A stretch of DNA of 64,000 nt from Flavobacterium psychrophilum (GCA_945874225.1 CAMCFT010000012.1:1-64000); one strand, 5' to 3'. Counted from the first letter of the stretch, positions 51,718-60,839 are shown. The notes: a model not told the origin generated them from the letters alone. Numbers and translations are program-made.

Positions 51718-53043
51718 TTACTGTATTACAATTTTTTCTGTGCAATTATTTTCTCCGTCATTGATTTTTATTAAATAGACTCCTTTGGGATGGGAGGAAA
51801 AATCAATTTCGTTAACGCGCAATGGAGAAAGAGTTGAAGATTTATATATTTTTTGTCCTAAAACGTTATAAAGTTCTACTTCCATTTGGGATTTAGGTTC
51901 TTTTAAGTCGATACAGAATTTACCATTAGTTGGATTTGGATAAATGGTAATGAACTTATTAATACTATTTTCATTAATACCCAATGGGTTAAAGTAATGA
52001 CCAATTTTGCCGTAACTCGCAGTAAACCAACCCTTGTTTTCATTCCAGAAAAAGAGACTATTTATATCATCATAATAATCCAAAAAGACATTTTGTTTGC
52101 TCCAGTTTGCACCACCATCTATAGTATGAAGAATGAATGAAATGTCTCCGATGTTAGAAACGCCTGCCCAGCCTGTAGTAGCATTCAAAAAAAATACGGA
52201 AATAGGATTATTGTCAGTTGTTAGTCCGGTATTGTTTAAGCGAACCCAGTTTGCGCCTCCATTAGTTGTTTTAAAAATAGCACCATTAGTTCCTACAATC
52301 CAGCCATTATTTGTATCCGTAAATTGGATGTCATTAGGCTCGCTGTCCCCAAAGTCAACATATTGTTGTGACCAATTTGCTCCACCATCGGAGGTATGTA
52401 GAATGGTATATGTAATTTGGAAAATATTAAGATATTCAGCTTGAATTGCCCAACCATTGTTAGAATCTATAAAACGAAAAACAAAACCTGTGAAAACTGG
52501 AATTGAGTTAGGAACCGGAATCCAATTATTTCCTCCATCAGTGCTTTTAAATAAAGTAAATACTCCTGTATCAGAATTAATTATCGAAGCCCAGCCATTA
52601 TTTGTATCGGTAAACTGAATTTGCATAGCAACATCGTTTTCATTTTCGGATAGAATTATTCTTTGCCAATTGAGTCCTCCATTAATAGTTTTGTAAATTA
52701 CAGCTCCGAGTGAATTTTCTCCAGAAGTTCCCAATGATTTTATCACCCAGCCTGTTGAAGTATTAGCAAAACACATATTAAGAGGTATTTCCGGTAAAGA
52801 CCAAACGACATCAGTTTGGGAAAGGGATGCCAGAGTCCAATTGGTTCCGGAATTTGTAGTGTGCAATAGATTTGCTGATTCTGATATATCAATCCAGCCT
52901 TCTGTAGGGCTTACAAATTGTACTTTTCCTAGCGCTTCTGGTTCCAATGGATTCGTTTGTAGTGTCCAACTGCCTTGAGCTTTTAAAGAATTTATTGTTA
53001 ATCCGGTGATTAACATTACAAGAATTAAGATAAAATTTTTCAT
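51718..53043 (-). CDS. T9SS-secreted BNR/Ycf48-like protein, paralogue 1
   Basis: The 441-residue protein has signal peptide MKNFILILVMLITGLTI ending LKAQG near residue 23. It is built of propeller blades with Asp-box motifs (HTTNSGTNW, KTINGGLNW, KSTDGGNNW, KTTNGGANW, HTIDGGANW) and ends in a type A sorting domain (IYPNPTNGKFCIDLKEP, ending EKIVIQ). It is very similar to the next protein, encoded at 53454-54782, over its whole length, and the two have nearly identical upstream regions, so they are a recent tandem duplication. The ligand is unknown. Confidence 0.85.
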   Translation of the reverse strand: MKNFILILVMLITGLTINSLKAQGSWTLQTNPLEPEALGKVQFVSPTEGWIDISESANLLHTTNSGTNWTLASLSQTDVVWSLPEIPLNMCFANTSTGWVIKSLGTSGENSLGAVIYKTINGGLNWQRIILSENENDVAMQIQFTDTNNGWASIINSDTGVFTLFKSTDGGNNWIPVPNSIPVFTGFVFRFIDSNNGWAIQAEYLNIFQITYTILHTSDGGANWSQQYVDFGDSEPNDIQFTDTNNGWIVGTNGAIFKTTNGGANWVRLNNTGLTTDNNPISVFFLNATTGWAGVSNIGDISFILHTIDGGANWSKQNVFLDYYDDINSLFFWNENKGWFTASYGKIGHYFNPLGINENSINKFITIYPNPTNGKFCIDLKEPKSQMEVELYNVLGQKIYKSSTLSPLRVNEIDFSSHPKGVYLIKINDGENNCTEKIVIQ

Positions 53044-53065
53044 TAATAAGATGAATTAAATTTTC

Positions 53066-53123
53066 CCTACTCATAAGGTTTTTCGGTTCTACCCCGTTTT
53101 TTATCGTGGTTTCCGGTTTCCAC
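53066..53123 (-). promoter_or_regulatory. 58-nt structured leader, copy B
   Basis: Same element as copy A, with variants CTTATGAGT in the third hairpin and AAACCGGAAA in the first loop. It ends 22 nt before the start codon of paralogue 1. The variable bases lie in loops, while GTGG/CCAC, CGG/CCG and CCT/AGG are constant. Confidence 0.6.
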
Positions 53124-53403
53124 TTTAGAGGTTAAAAGTGTAACTTTTATTGGGGATGATTTGGGAGGATAAACACTGCTTAATGAAAAATGTGCCGATG
53201 TAATTGTATGGCTTAAAGAAAGAGAGTTGTAGGTGTTTCTGCTTGCTAAAGCCGATACAGTAAATTTAAGAAATTATTGCTTATTCTCGAAAGAAAAAGG
53301 TGTTTTTTTTGTAATTTATAATCATTAAATCATTGTTTAGCAATATTTTATGAGCTTAAAATGCTAGATATTCTGATGATGTAGATAGATGGTTTTAGAG
53401 CGT

Positions 53404-53437
53404 AAAAAATCCCCAACTATTTTCGCAATTGGGGATT
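53404..53437 (-). terminator. Terminator of T9SS BNR paralogue 2
   Basis: AATCCCCAA pairs with TTGGGGATT around a 12-nt loop; on the minus strand a T run follows. It begins 16 bp after the stop codon of the gene at 53454-54782. Confidence 0.85.
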
Positions 53438-53453
53438 ATATTTAAACAGACTA

Positions 53454-54782
53454 TTACTGAACCATAATTTTTTCAGTATAACTATTTTCTCCGTCATTAA
53501 TTTTTATTAAATAAATCCCTTTGGATTGTGGAACAAAATTAACCTCATTTTGTGGTTGCATTTCAAAGTTGGAAGCTTCATACACTTTTTGACCTGAAAG
53601 ATTATATATTTCGGCTTTAACTTTTGAATTGGCATCTTTTAGACTGAAATAGAAAGTTCCGCTATTTGGATTTGGATAAACGGCAATGAACTTATTAGCT
53701 ATGTTTTCGTTAACTACTAATGGATTAGAACAATGTGCAATTCTTCCAGAATCTGCAGTGAACCAACCATTGTTTATATCCCAAAAGAAAATGCTAAATA
53801 TGGATTCTGGTGAAGGAGTGCTTTGTATTTCCCAACTGGAACCTCCATTTGTAGTATGAAGAACAATTGCGTTATCTGAACTATTCTCTTGTTTGCTTCC
53901 AATCCATCCGTTGTTTGCATCTAGAAAAAACACACATTTTGGATTGTAATCGTTATTAAGTCCAGTGTTTGTGATTTTTTCCCAAGTTGTACCACCGTTT
54001 GTTGTTTTTAAAATTTTATTATTCAATCCTATTACCCATCCATTATTTATGTCGGTAAACCGAATAATGTTTAATTCACCAGCTGTAGCATCACTGAATT
54101 GTTCAGTCCAATTTAACCCACCATCTGTTGAGTGAATAATAGTGTAGGGTGATTGTAAACTGGGACCTGCAGCTATTGCCCATCCGTTATTGTTATCCAC
54201 AAAATTGAAGAAAAATCCAGAAAATTTAGGGGTTGAAGTTGGAATTTGGCTCCAGTTGTTGCCTCCATCCGTGCTTTTAAGAAAAGAAAAATTTCCACTG
54301 GAAAAATTGTATATTGAAGCCCAACCATTATTTTCATCTACAAACTGTATCTGAAGTCCCAAATCATCAGGTGTATTTTGGGATAACACGATTCTTTGCC
54401 AATTATTTCCACCATTTGTTGTTTTATACACTACGACTCCGTGTAAATCGATTTCCGAAGTTCCATATGATTTTATGAGCCAACCCGTTGTAGGATTGAC
54501 AAAACACATATTAATATCAGGATCAGAAAGTGACCAAACTGATTCGTTGGGAAAAGGTGTTCGTACGGCCCAATTTACTCCGGCATTTGTTGTGTGTAAA
54601 AGTCCTCCAGAAGAAATAGAAATCCATCCTTCAGTTGCAGTCACAAATTGTACTTTTCCAATCATTGCAGTTTCACCAGAACCTAGTGGATTTGTTTGTA
54701 AACTCCAGCTACCTTGAGCATTCAAAGAAGTTATTGTTAATCCGGTGATTAATATTACAAGAATTAAGATAAAATTTTTCAT
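53454..54782 (-). CDS. T9SS-secreted BNR/Ycf48-like protein, paralogue 2
   Basis: The 442-residue protein has signal peptide MKNFILILVILITGLTI ending LNAQG near residue 23. It contains Asp-box blades (HTTNAGVNW, KTTNGGNNW, KSTDGGNNW, HSTDGGLNW, KTTNGGTTW, HTTNGGSSW) and a type A T9SS sorting domain (VYPNPNSGTFYFSLKDANSK, ending EKIMVQ). Its sorting domain is closer to that of the 641-residue protein than to paralogue 1, suggesting exchange among the three. It has its own terminator and leader, so it is transcribed alone. Confidence 0.85.
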   Translation of the reverse strand: MKNFILILVILITGLTITSLNAQGSWSLQTNPLGSGETAMIGKVQFVTATEGWISISSGGLLHTTNAGVNWAVRTPFPNESVWSLSDPDINMCFVNPTTGWLIKSYGTSEIDLHGVVVYKTTNGGNNWQRIVLSQNTPDDLGLQIQFVDENNGWASIYNFSSGNFSFLKSTDGGNNWSQIPTSTPKFSGFFFNFVDNNNGWAIAAGPSLQSPYTIIHSTDGGLNWTEQFSDATAGELNIIRFTDINNGWVIGLNNKILKTTNGGTTWEKITNTGLNNDYNPKCVFFLDANNGWIGSKQENSSDNAIVLHTTNGGSSWEIQSTPSPESIFSIFFWDINNGWFTADSGRIAHCSNPLVVNENIANKFIAVYPNPNSGTFYFSLKDANSKVKAEIYNLSGQKVYEASNFEMQPQNEVNFVPQSKGIYLIKINDGENSYTEKIMVQ

Positions 54783-54802
54783 TATAAGATGATTTAAATT
54801 TT

Positions 54803-54860
54803 CCTACTCGTAAGGTTTTTCGGTTCTACCCCGTTTTTTATCGTGGTTTCTGGGTTCCAC
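54803..54860 (-). promoter_or_regulatory. 58-nt structured leader, copy C
   Basis: Same element as copies A and B, with CTTACGAGT in the third hairpin and AACCCAGAAA in the first loop. It ends 20 nt before the start codon of paralogue 2. Confidence 0.6.
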
Positions 54861-55138
54861 TTCAAAGGTTAAAAGTTTAACTTTTTTGGGGATGATTTGG
54901 GAGGATAAACACTGCTTAATGAAAAATGTGCCGATGTAATTGTATGGCTTAAAGAAAGAGAGTTGTAGGTGTTTCTGCTTGCAAAAGCCGATACAGTAAA
55001 TTTAAGAAATTATTGCTTATTCTCGAAAGAAAAAGATATTTTTTTTGTAATTTATAATCATTAAACTGTTGTTTAATAATACTTTATGAGTTTAAAATGC
55101 TAGATATTCTGATGATGTAGATAGATGATTTTAGAGCG

Positions 55139-55173
55139 TAAAAAATCCCCAACTATTTTCATAATTGAGGATT
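55139..55173 (-). terminator. Terminator of tpiA
   Basis: AATCCTCAA pairs with TTGGGGATT, with one mismatch, and is followed by a T run on the minus strand, about 25 bp after the tpiA stop. Confidence 0.7.
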
Positions 55174-55197
55174 TCATTAATTAGTTTAATCTAAATT

Positions 55198-55950
55198 TTA
55201 GATAGCGTTTACTATGGCTAAAAAATCTTTAGCATTAAGTGCAGCTCCACCAATAAGACCACCGTCGACATCTGGTTTAGAGAAAATTTCTTTGGCATTG
55301 TCTGGTTTAACGCTACCACCATAAAGGATAGAAACATCTTCGGCGATATCGCTTCCAAAAGCTTTTCGAACGGTTTCTCTGATGAATTCGTGCATTTCTT
55401 GAGCTTGTTCTGGACTAGCAGTTTCACCTGTTCCAATAGCCCAAACTGGTTCGTATGCCAAAACAATTTTTTCCCAATCTTTTGCTTGTAGATGAAACAA
55501 ACCATCCCTTAATTGATTTTCTACAATATTAAAATGAGTTGCAGATTGACGATCTTTCAACTCTTCTCCAAAACAGAAAATAACAGTCATATCATGTTTC
55601 AAAGCTGTATCAACTTTGCTAGAAATTAGCGCATCAGTTTCGTGGAAAATCGCTCTGCGTTCTGAATGTCCAAGGATTACGGTGTTTACTCCAATACTTT
55701 TTAGCATATCAGCTGAAATTTCTCCTGTATAAGCGCCACTTTCTGCTTGGTGCATATTTTGTGCTGCCACATTGATAGGCGTAAATTCTAAATGATCTAC
55801 TGCCGAAGCCAAGTTGACAAACGTAGGAGCAACAATTATTTGTGCATCACTTTCTGTTGGAATTTGTGCTATTAATTCGTTTAATAAATCTTCGGTTTGT
55901 TCTGCATTTTTGTGCATTTTCCAGTTTCCTGCTACAATCTTCTTTCTCAT
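55198..55950 (-). CDS. tpiA: Triosephosphate isomerase
   Basis: It interconverts dihydroxyacetone phosphate and glyceraldehyde 3-phosphate. The 250-residue TIM barrel has NWKMHKN with Lys11, GHSERR with His95, the catalytic AYEPVWAIGTG with Glu167, and SILYGGSVKPDN for phosphate binding. Length and motif order are standard. It lies in line with, but 82 bp away from, the thioredoxin-like gene. Confidence 0.95.
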   Translation of the reverse strand: MRKKIVAGNWKMHKNAEQTEDLLNELIAQIPTESDAQIIVAPTFVNLASAVDHLEFTPINVAAQNMHQAESGAYTGEISADMLKSIGVNTVILGHSERRAIFHETDALISSKVDTALKHDMTVIFCFGEELKDRQSATHFNIVENQLRDGLFHLQAKDWEKIVLAYEPVWAIGTGETASPEQAQEMHEFIRETVRKAFGSDIAEDVSILYGGSVKPDNAKEIFSKPDVDGGLIGGAALNAKDFLAIVNAI

Positions 55951-56032
55951 TTTAGTTGTGTTTTATTAATTCTATTTTATTTTAATTTTTTACTTCTTCC
56001 AATGGTTAAAACCGTTGGCTATTGAGTATTTT

Positions 56033-56536
56033 CTAACTTCTAACTTCTAACTCTTTTAAAGTCGCATTTATTTTTTCAAAATCGGTTTCAATAGCTCTGT
56101 ATACAACAATTTTCCCTGTTTTGTCAATAGTCATATATCTTGGAATCCAATCTAAATCTATGGCTTTTCCAAAAACACCTTTCATTTGGTCGTTAGCCAT
56201 AAAATGATCTCCTTTAAGGTCATGTTTTTCGATTCCAATTTTCCAATTTTCCACCGTTTTATCCATCGATATAAAAACATAAGCTACATCAGGATTATTG
56301 GCTTGTAATTCCTTTATTTTTGGCATTGCTTTGATGCAATCGCCACACCACGAGGCCCATACTTCAATAACGAGGGTTTTGCCTTTGTATTTTTTTAGAA
56401 TATCTTTAAAAGCAACTTGACTTTCATCAGTTGCCAATAATGTTTCAGATAAAGCTTCTTTAGAAAATGATTTTTTTTGGGCGTGTGAGCAAGAAAAGAT
56501 TGCAAAAGCAAAAAGTAAGGCAAGTATGATTTTCAT
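56033..56536 (-). CDS. TlpA-like thioredoxin-fold lipoprotein
   Basis: The ATG at 56536 gives a lipoprotein signal MKIILALLFAFAIFSC (Cys16) and 167 residues; an ATG seven codons upstream would weaken it. The thioredoxin motif is WCGDC (Cys64, Cys67) in EVWASWCGDCIKAMPKIKEL, as in TlpA/ResA-like envelope reductases. It probably reduces or repairs disulfides or cytochrome c apoproteins in the periplasm. The 3' end and following bases repeat TTCTAAC three times, so the extreme C-terminus may have been changed by a small duplication. Confidence 0.85.
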   Translation of the reverse strand: MKIILALLFAFAIFSCSHAQKKSFSKEALSETLLATDESQVAFKDILKKYKGKTLVIEVWASWCGDCIKAMPKIKELQANNPDVAYVFISMDKTVENWKIGIEKHDLKGDHFMANDQMKGVFGKAIDLDWIPRYMTIDKTGKIVVYRAIETDFEKINATLKELEVRS

Positions 56537-56670
56537 TAAATTATTTAATTTGAGCAAAGTTACGTTTTAAAAAGCAAAATTTCGGATGAGTAAATCACAT
56601 TATTTCAGGTATTTGCACTATTTCGATTTCGTAATTGGTTATTGCTATAATAAAAAATTATAAATTTCGA

Positions 56671-56943
56671 TTATTGAGTTTTTTCATTTGAATTATCGTC
56701 TAAATAGACACGTTTAGTTCTTTTTCTCCTCTTTGTAAAATAGAGTTGATTGATTGTGTAGCCAATATAAATTCCTGAAACAGCCATTAACGTACATCCC
56801 AAAATAACATGAAATGTAACTCCTAAAGGCACTTCAAACCATGTTGAGACTTCGTTTAGAATATAATAACCTAATCCAAAAACGAGACAACTAACTAAAA
56901 TTAGCAATAATTTCGTTTTCTTTCTTTCTCTTCTGCTACTCAT
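56671..56943 (-). CDS. Small two-helix membrane protein
   Basis: The 90-residue protein has a basic N-terminus (MSSRRERKKTK), two hydrophobic helices (about 12-30 and 40-62) and a Lys/Arg-rich tail. I do not recognise the family. It lies 15 bp after the DoxX-like gene in the same direction and is probably cotranscribed. Confidence 0.6.
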   Translation of the reverse strand: MSSRRERKKTKLLLILVSCLVFGLGYYILNEVSTWFEVPLGVTFHVILGCTLMAVSGIYIGYTINQLYFTKRRKRTKRVYLDDNSNEKTQ

Positions 56944-56958
56944 AGACTAACCAATAAA

Positions 56959-58059
56959 TTATAAATTCAAATCATCAATATCGTTGTAATGCACTTTTTG
57001 CATAATAGTTCCATAATGTAAAACTATGAAACTAGGATTCGCTCTTTCTACTGTTTTTAAAGCCGTTGCATCGCAAAAAAGGAAATCAAAAGTAAATCCA
57101 TATTTATTTTTCACATCAGCAATGACATCACTTGAGGAGCCGGTTGCAACTGCAACATAATATCCTTTTGCCGAAGCTTCTTTGTATAATTTGTTCAGTT
57201 TTTGCAAAGCATCTACATTTGCTTTTTCTAAATCATAAGCTACAATCAGCAGTGATTTTTCTTTTGAAAAAATCAATTGAGTGTTGTCATTACCATCCAG
57301 TTCCAATTTAAAATCGTGAATAGGAGGAAGGTAACCCTGAACGATAACCTTGTCTTTTCGGTCAACAAATGTTGCTCCTGCTGGAAGTGACATTAAATCT
57401 TTTTCAGAAAATTCTTTGTCAACGCCATTAACTTTATAAATAAAGACCATTTCTACCACACTTTTTGGTGCGTTATCAGGAATTTCCATGGCTGTTTTGA
57501 GATTGGTCCCCACTTTATAAGGTCTAAAATCTTTTAATGGCAAATGATTTAAAACCCAATACCCCATAAAACAGCACAAAATAATGCTTGCCAAAACCAA
57601 AATGTTTTGAATTGTATTTGAAAATAAAGGTTTTATATATTTTTGATTATAAAACAAAATGAGGATGAAAAATAATAATATCAGATCTTTCGTAAAAGAT
57701 TGCCAAGGATCTAAATGTAAGGCGTCACCAAAACATCCGCAGTCTTTTACCACATCAAAATAAGCAGAGTAAAAGGTCAAAAATGTGAATAGAACTACCA
57801 AAAGCAACAAACTCCAAATCGTCAATTTTGATTTGTAACCAATGAGGAGCATAACACCCAAAACTACTTCTAAAATCACCAAAAACAAGGCTAGAGCTAA
57901 TGAATAAGGCACAAAGAACGGCATGTTAAAAACAGGCTCGCTAAAATATTCTTCTAATTTATAAGAGAAACCTAAAGGATCATTGAGTTTAATCAATCCC
58001 GAAATAATGAATAAAATACCGACGAAAAGTCTGGAGAATTGTGCGATGAAGTTTTTCAT
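56959..58059 (-). CDS. BT_3928-like protein: DoxX-type membrane domain plus soluble domain
   Basis: The 366-residue protein has four N-terminal membrane helices of DoxX type (LFVGILFIISGLIKLNDPLGFSYKLEEYF; FLTFYSAYFDVVKDCGCFGDALHL with a conserved Cys pair), one more helix near 155, and then a thioredoxin-like soluble domain (residues about 190-366). The CGCFG motif resembles MauE/DoxD-type quinone-linked oxidoreductases. Homologues are universal in Flavobacteriia, next to TpiA and DUF1599 genes as here. The role is probably in envelope redox chemistry, which is inference. Confidence 0.8.
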   Translation of the reverse strand: MKNFIAQFSRLFVGILFIISGLIKLNDPLGFSYKLEEYFSEPVFNMPFFVPYSLALALFLVILEVVLGVMLLIGYKSKLTIWSLLLLVVLFTFLTFYSAYFDVVKDCGCFGDALHLDPWQSFTKDLILLFFILILFYNQKYIKPLFSNTIQNILVLASIILCCFMGYWVLNHLPLKDFRPYKVGTNLKTAMEIPDNAPKSVVEMVFIYKVNGVDKEFSEKDLMSLPAGATFVDRKDKVIVQGYLPPIHDFKLELDGNDNTQLIFSKEKSLLIVAYDLEKANVDALQKLNKLYKEASAKGYYVAVATGSSSDVIADVKNKYGFTFDFLFCDATALKTVERANPSFIVLHYGTIMQKVHYNDIDDLNL

Positions 58060-58097
58060 TTTATTTTATTTTTTATTTTTATGTTTTTAAGAAGTAT

Positions 58098-58661
58098 TTA
58101 CAAACTCGGAGTTCCCACTTTGGGGGCTAGGGGGCTTAAAATCAAAGCAAAAACCGCGTAATTAATCATATCCTGATAATTAGCATCAATACCTTCAGAA
58201 ACCAAAGTTTTTCCTTTATTGTCTTCAATTTGCTTCACGCGAAGCAGTTTTTGCAAAATCAAATCCGTCAATGAACTTACACGCATTTCGCGCCAGGCTT
58301 CACCATAATCGTGATTCTTATCTTCCATTAGTTGTTTAGTCAAAGCAATTTTTTGGTCGTATAATTCTGTTGCTTGTTCCACATTTAAATCAGGTTGATC
58401 CACAACTCCAAGTTCCAATTGGATTAAAGCCATAACCGAATAATTGATGATTCCGATGAACTCACCAGTTTCATCTTCGTCTACTTTTCGAACTTCATTT
58501 TCCTGTAAACTTCTTATTCTTTGGGCTTTAATGTATATTTGATCTGTCAGGGAAGGCAATCTTAAAATGCGCCAAGCACTGCCGTAATCTTTCATCTTAT
58601 TGATAAATAGCGAGCGACAAATTGCAATTACACTATCGTATTGTTGTGAAGTTATGTTCAT
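58098..58661 (-). CDS. DUF1599 protein (two nucleotide-binding-like repeats)
   Basis: The 187-residue protein consists of two homologous helical halves. Each has a KDYGSAWRILR or HDYGEAWREMR motif and LTDLIL, then a hydrophobic helix (IINYSVMALIQ, MINYAVFALIL). This is DUF1599, common in Bacteroidota and related in form to nucleotide-modifying or MazG-like folds. Function unknown. It is divergent from folP. Confidence 0.85.
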   Translation of the reverse strand: MNITSQQYDSVIAICRSLFINKMKDYGSAWRILRLPSLTDQIYIKAQRIRSLQENEVRKVDEDETGEFIGIINYSVMALIQLELGVVDQPDLNVEQATELYDQKIALTKQLMEDKNHDYGEAWREMRVSSLTDLILQKLLRVKQIEDNKGKTLVSEGIDANYQDMINYAVFALILSPLAPKVGTPSL

Positions 58662-58681
58662 TTATTGATGTATATTTGTCA

Positions 58682-58689
58682 CAAAAATA
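58682..58689 (-). promoter_or_regulatory. Candidate -7 box of the DUF1599 operon
   Basis: TATTTTTG on the minus strand matches TAnnTTTG and lies 21 bp before the ATG at 58661. It could drive DUF1599 and the DoxX-like gene behind it. Confidence 0.4.
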
Positions 58690-58776
58690 AGAATAATTAT
58701 TTTGTTTAAAGAATGATGGTAAACGAATGTTAATTTTTAGGTATTAAATTGTTCAACTACTAGCCAACAGACCAAA

Positions 58777-59607
58777 ATGACTATAAATTGTAATGGAAAT
58801 CTAATGGACTTATCCACTCCCAAAATAATGGGAATTTTGAATGTTACGCCAAATTCGTTTTATGATGGGGGAAAATTCATTGACGAAAGCAATATTTTGC
58901 TTCAGGCAAAAAAGATGATTTCAGAAGGAGCAACATTTATAGACATTGGAGCCTATTCCAGCAAACCGAGGGCTGAATATGTTTCTGAAAATGATGAATT
59001 GAAAAGGATTATTCCTGTTGTGAGTTTAATTCAGAAGAATTTTCCAAAAACGCTAATTTCCATAGATACTTTCAGAAGCGAAGTGGCAAGAATTTGTATC
59101 GAAAATGGCGCATCTATTATTAATGATGTTTCCTCAGGAAGTGTTGACGAAAAAATGATGGAAACGGTAGCCAAATATAATGTTCCTTACGTAATGATGC
59201 ACAGGCGAGGCACTCCAGAAACGATGCAATCCATGACTAATTATGAAAATATAGTTAAGGAAATACTTTTATATTTTTCAGAAAGAGTGTCTGCAGCTAG
59301 GAGTTTTGGTATCAATGATTTGATAATTGATCCTGGTTTTGGCTTTGCCAAAACACTAGACCAAAATTATGAGATTTTACAAAAATTAGAATTATTTGAA
59401 ATGCTGGAATTGCCTTTACTTATTGGTGTTTCCAGAAAATCAATGATTTATAATGTATTCAAATGCACTCCCGAAGAAGCTTTAAATGGAACTACAGTTT
59501 TAAACACAATTTCTTTGACCAAAGGAGCTAAAATACTTCGTGTTCACGATGTAAAAGAAGCAACGGAATGTGTTACTTTATTTAATAAAACCAATCAATT
59601 CAAATGA
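58777..59607 (+). CDS. folP: Dihydropteroate synthase
   Basis: It joins 4-aminobenzoate to the pterin in folate synthesis; it is the sulfonamide target. The 276-residue TIM barrel begins with PKIMGILNVTPNSFYDGGKF (NVTPDSF motif with Asn for Asp), has DIGAYSSKPRA, ISIDTFRSEVA, NDVSSG, IDPGFGFAKT and LIGVSRKSM. The motifs and length are normal. The stop overlaps the start of the next gene by 4 bp, so both are translated together. Confidence 0.95.
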   Translation: MTINCNGNLMDLSTPKIMGILNVTPNSFYDGGKFIDESNILLQAKKMISEGATFIDIGAYSSKPRAEYVSENDELKRIIPVVSLIQKNFPKTLISIDTFRSEVARICIENGASIINDVSSGSVDEKMMETVAKYNVPYVMMHRRGTPETMQSMTNYENIVKEILLYFSERVSAARSFGINDLIIDPGFGFAKTLDQNYEILQKLELFEMLELPLLIGVSRKSMIYNVFKCTPEEALNGTTVLNTISLTKGAKILRVHDVKEATECVTLFNKTNQFK

Positions 59608-60254
59608 AATATTTCAGTCTAATTATTCTTTTTATTCTGTTTTCCTGTGGTAACAAAGAAGCTGTTTTGTTGCCAAAATCCAATGTGACAGTCGTTTCAA
59701 ATGTAGTAGATCATTCACCGATTTATATTTTTTTTAGAACCAAGGAAAAAGACACATTGTCAGAATTAAACCGGAAAAACTCCATTATTACAACCAACTG
59801 GATTTTTAATATTGACAAGCGATTGCCTTTGCGATTAGTGATTCCGGAAGTGATGAAATTGCAGGAAAAAAAGCGAAATGAAGTCGCCCACAAAAACGAA
59901 TTAGCTGAAAATTATTATTCTTATGCAGACAGTATTGGCAAGAATTTAGCATTTTTACCTTTTACGAAAGTGTATTATAAAATGGGTAAACCTAAAAGTG
60001 GTGGTTTTTCAATTCATTTTAAAAAAGGAAATGATGTAGTTTTGGTTAATAAAAACCAATTGAAAAAAGATGAGGTTTTGGATTATGTTCATAGAAGAAT
60101 AAATAATATTTGCAAAAAGGATCCCGATTTTCAGCCCCAAATAAGATTATTTTTTGATGAAAATATGAGTTTTCAAGAATATATTCAGAATAAAATTTTA
60201 ATTCGAAAATTGGATTCTTACAATAAAGAAGTTCCAAAAGAATTCATTTTTTAA
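59604..60254 (+). CDS. Putative lipoprotein cotranslated with folP
   Basis: The 216-residue protein has a short lipoprotein signal MKYFSLIILFILFSC (Cys15). The rest is mixed alpha and beta with many charged residues (IEFKK-type strands, KYYKMGKPKSGGFSIHFKKG) and no motif I recognise. ATGA overlap with folP suggests one transcript, but a functional link is not apparent. Confidence 0.65.
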   Translation: MKYFSLIILFILFSCGNKEAVLLPKSNVTVVSNVVDHSPIYIFFRTKEKDTLSELNRKNSIITTNWIFNIDKRLPLRLVIPEVMKLQEKKRNEVAHKNELAENYYSYADSIGKNLAFLPFTKVYYKMGKPKSGGFSIHFKKGNDVVLVNKNQLKKDEVLDYVHRRINNICKKDPDFQPQIRLFFDENMSFQEYIQNKILIRKLDSYNKEVPKEFIF

Positions 60255-60290
60255 ATTCTGAACACTGCACCCGAACACTCTTTTAGAAAT

Positions 60291-60316
60291 GAGATTGCTT
60301 CGTGCCTCGCAATGAC
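60291..60316. repeat. Fragment related to the palindromic intergenic repeat
   Basis: GAGATTGCTTCGTGCC and TCGCAATGAC reproduce in reverse orientation the GTCATTxCGA...AATCTC pattern of the element at 21234-21325. It sits between the stop of the lipoprotein gene and the convergent rlmH. The flanks contain several GAACACT words. Confidence 0.45.
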
Positions 60317-60346
60317 TGAACACTTCGACTGTTAACTGAGCACTTT

Positions 60347-60820
60347 CTACTGGTGATGATACGGCTCATTCTTCAAAATTGTGAATCCACGATACAATTG
60401 TTCGATAAAAAATAAACGTACCATTTGATGCGAGAATGTCATCAGTGAAAGCGATATTTTGCTATTTGCTTTTGCGTACACGGTTTCCGAAAATCCATAA
60501 GGTCCTCCAATAACAAAAACCAAGGTTTTTATTCCGGCATTCATTTTCTTCTGTAATTCCTCAGAGAAAGCAACACTTGAGAAGGTTTTTCCGTTTTCGT
60601 CCAATAAAATAAGTTGGTCTGTTGGAGTGATTTTTGCCAAAATTAATTCCCCTTCTTTTTCTTTTTGCTGACTTTCCGACAAGTTTTTTACGTTTTTGAT
60701 ATCGGGAATAATCTCTAAATCGAACTTGATGTAAAACGATAACCTTTTTTGATATTCGTCAATTAAGGATTGAAGATTTTTATTATCGGTTTTGCCAATG
60801 GCGATGAGTTTAATGTTCAT
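60347..60820 (-). CDS. rlmH: 23S rRNA (pseudouridine-1915 N3) methyltransferase
   Basis: This SPOUT-family methyltransferase modifies helix 69 of 23S rRNA in 70S ribosomes. The 157-residue protein shows the SAM-binding knot FVIGGPYGFSE (about residues 102-112), LMTFSHQMVRLFFIEQLYRG and the C-terminal YHH. Length and motifs are standard. Confidence 0.95.
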   Translation of the reverse strand: MNIKLIAIGKTDNKNLQSLIDEYQKRLSFYIKFDLEIIPDIKNVKNLSESQQKEKEGELILAKITPTDQLILLDENGKTFSSVAFSEELQKKMNAGIKTLVFVIGGPYGFSETVYAKANSKISLSLMTFSHQMVRLFFIEQLYRGFTILKNEPYHHQ

Positions 60821-60839
60821 TTTTCTGAATTAATAATAA

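Larger units (their letters stand above)
53066..53437. repeat. Intergenic direct repeat, copy 1
   Basis: About 370 bp including leader copy B, a noncoding stretch (TTGGGGATGATTTGGGAGG and following) and the downstream terminator are nearly identical to 54803-55173. No gene is visible inside; the region should contain the promoter of paralogue 1. Confidence 0.85.
54803..55173. repeat. Intergenic direct repeat, copy 2
   Basis: Nearly identical to 53066-53437, from the leader to the terminator hairpin, with scattered substitutions and small indels. It separates tpiA from paralogue 2 and contains no gene. Confidence 0.85.

Noticed and set aside
55999..56018. Hairpin CCAATGGTT/AACCGTTGG after the TlpA-like gene as a terminator
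   Set aside because: No T run follows on the minus strand, so termination is uncertain.
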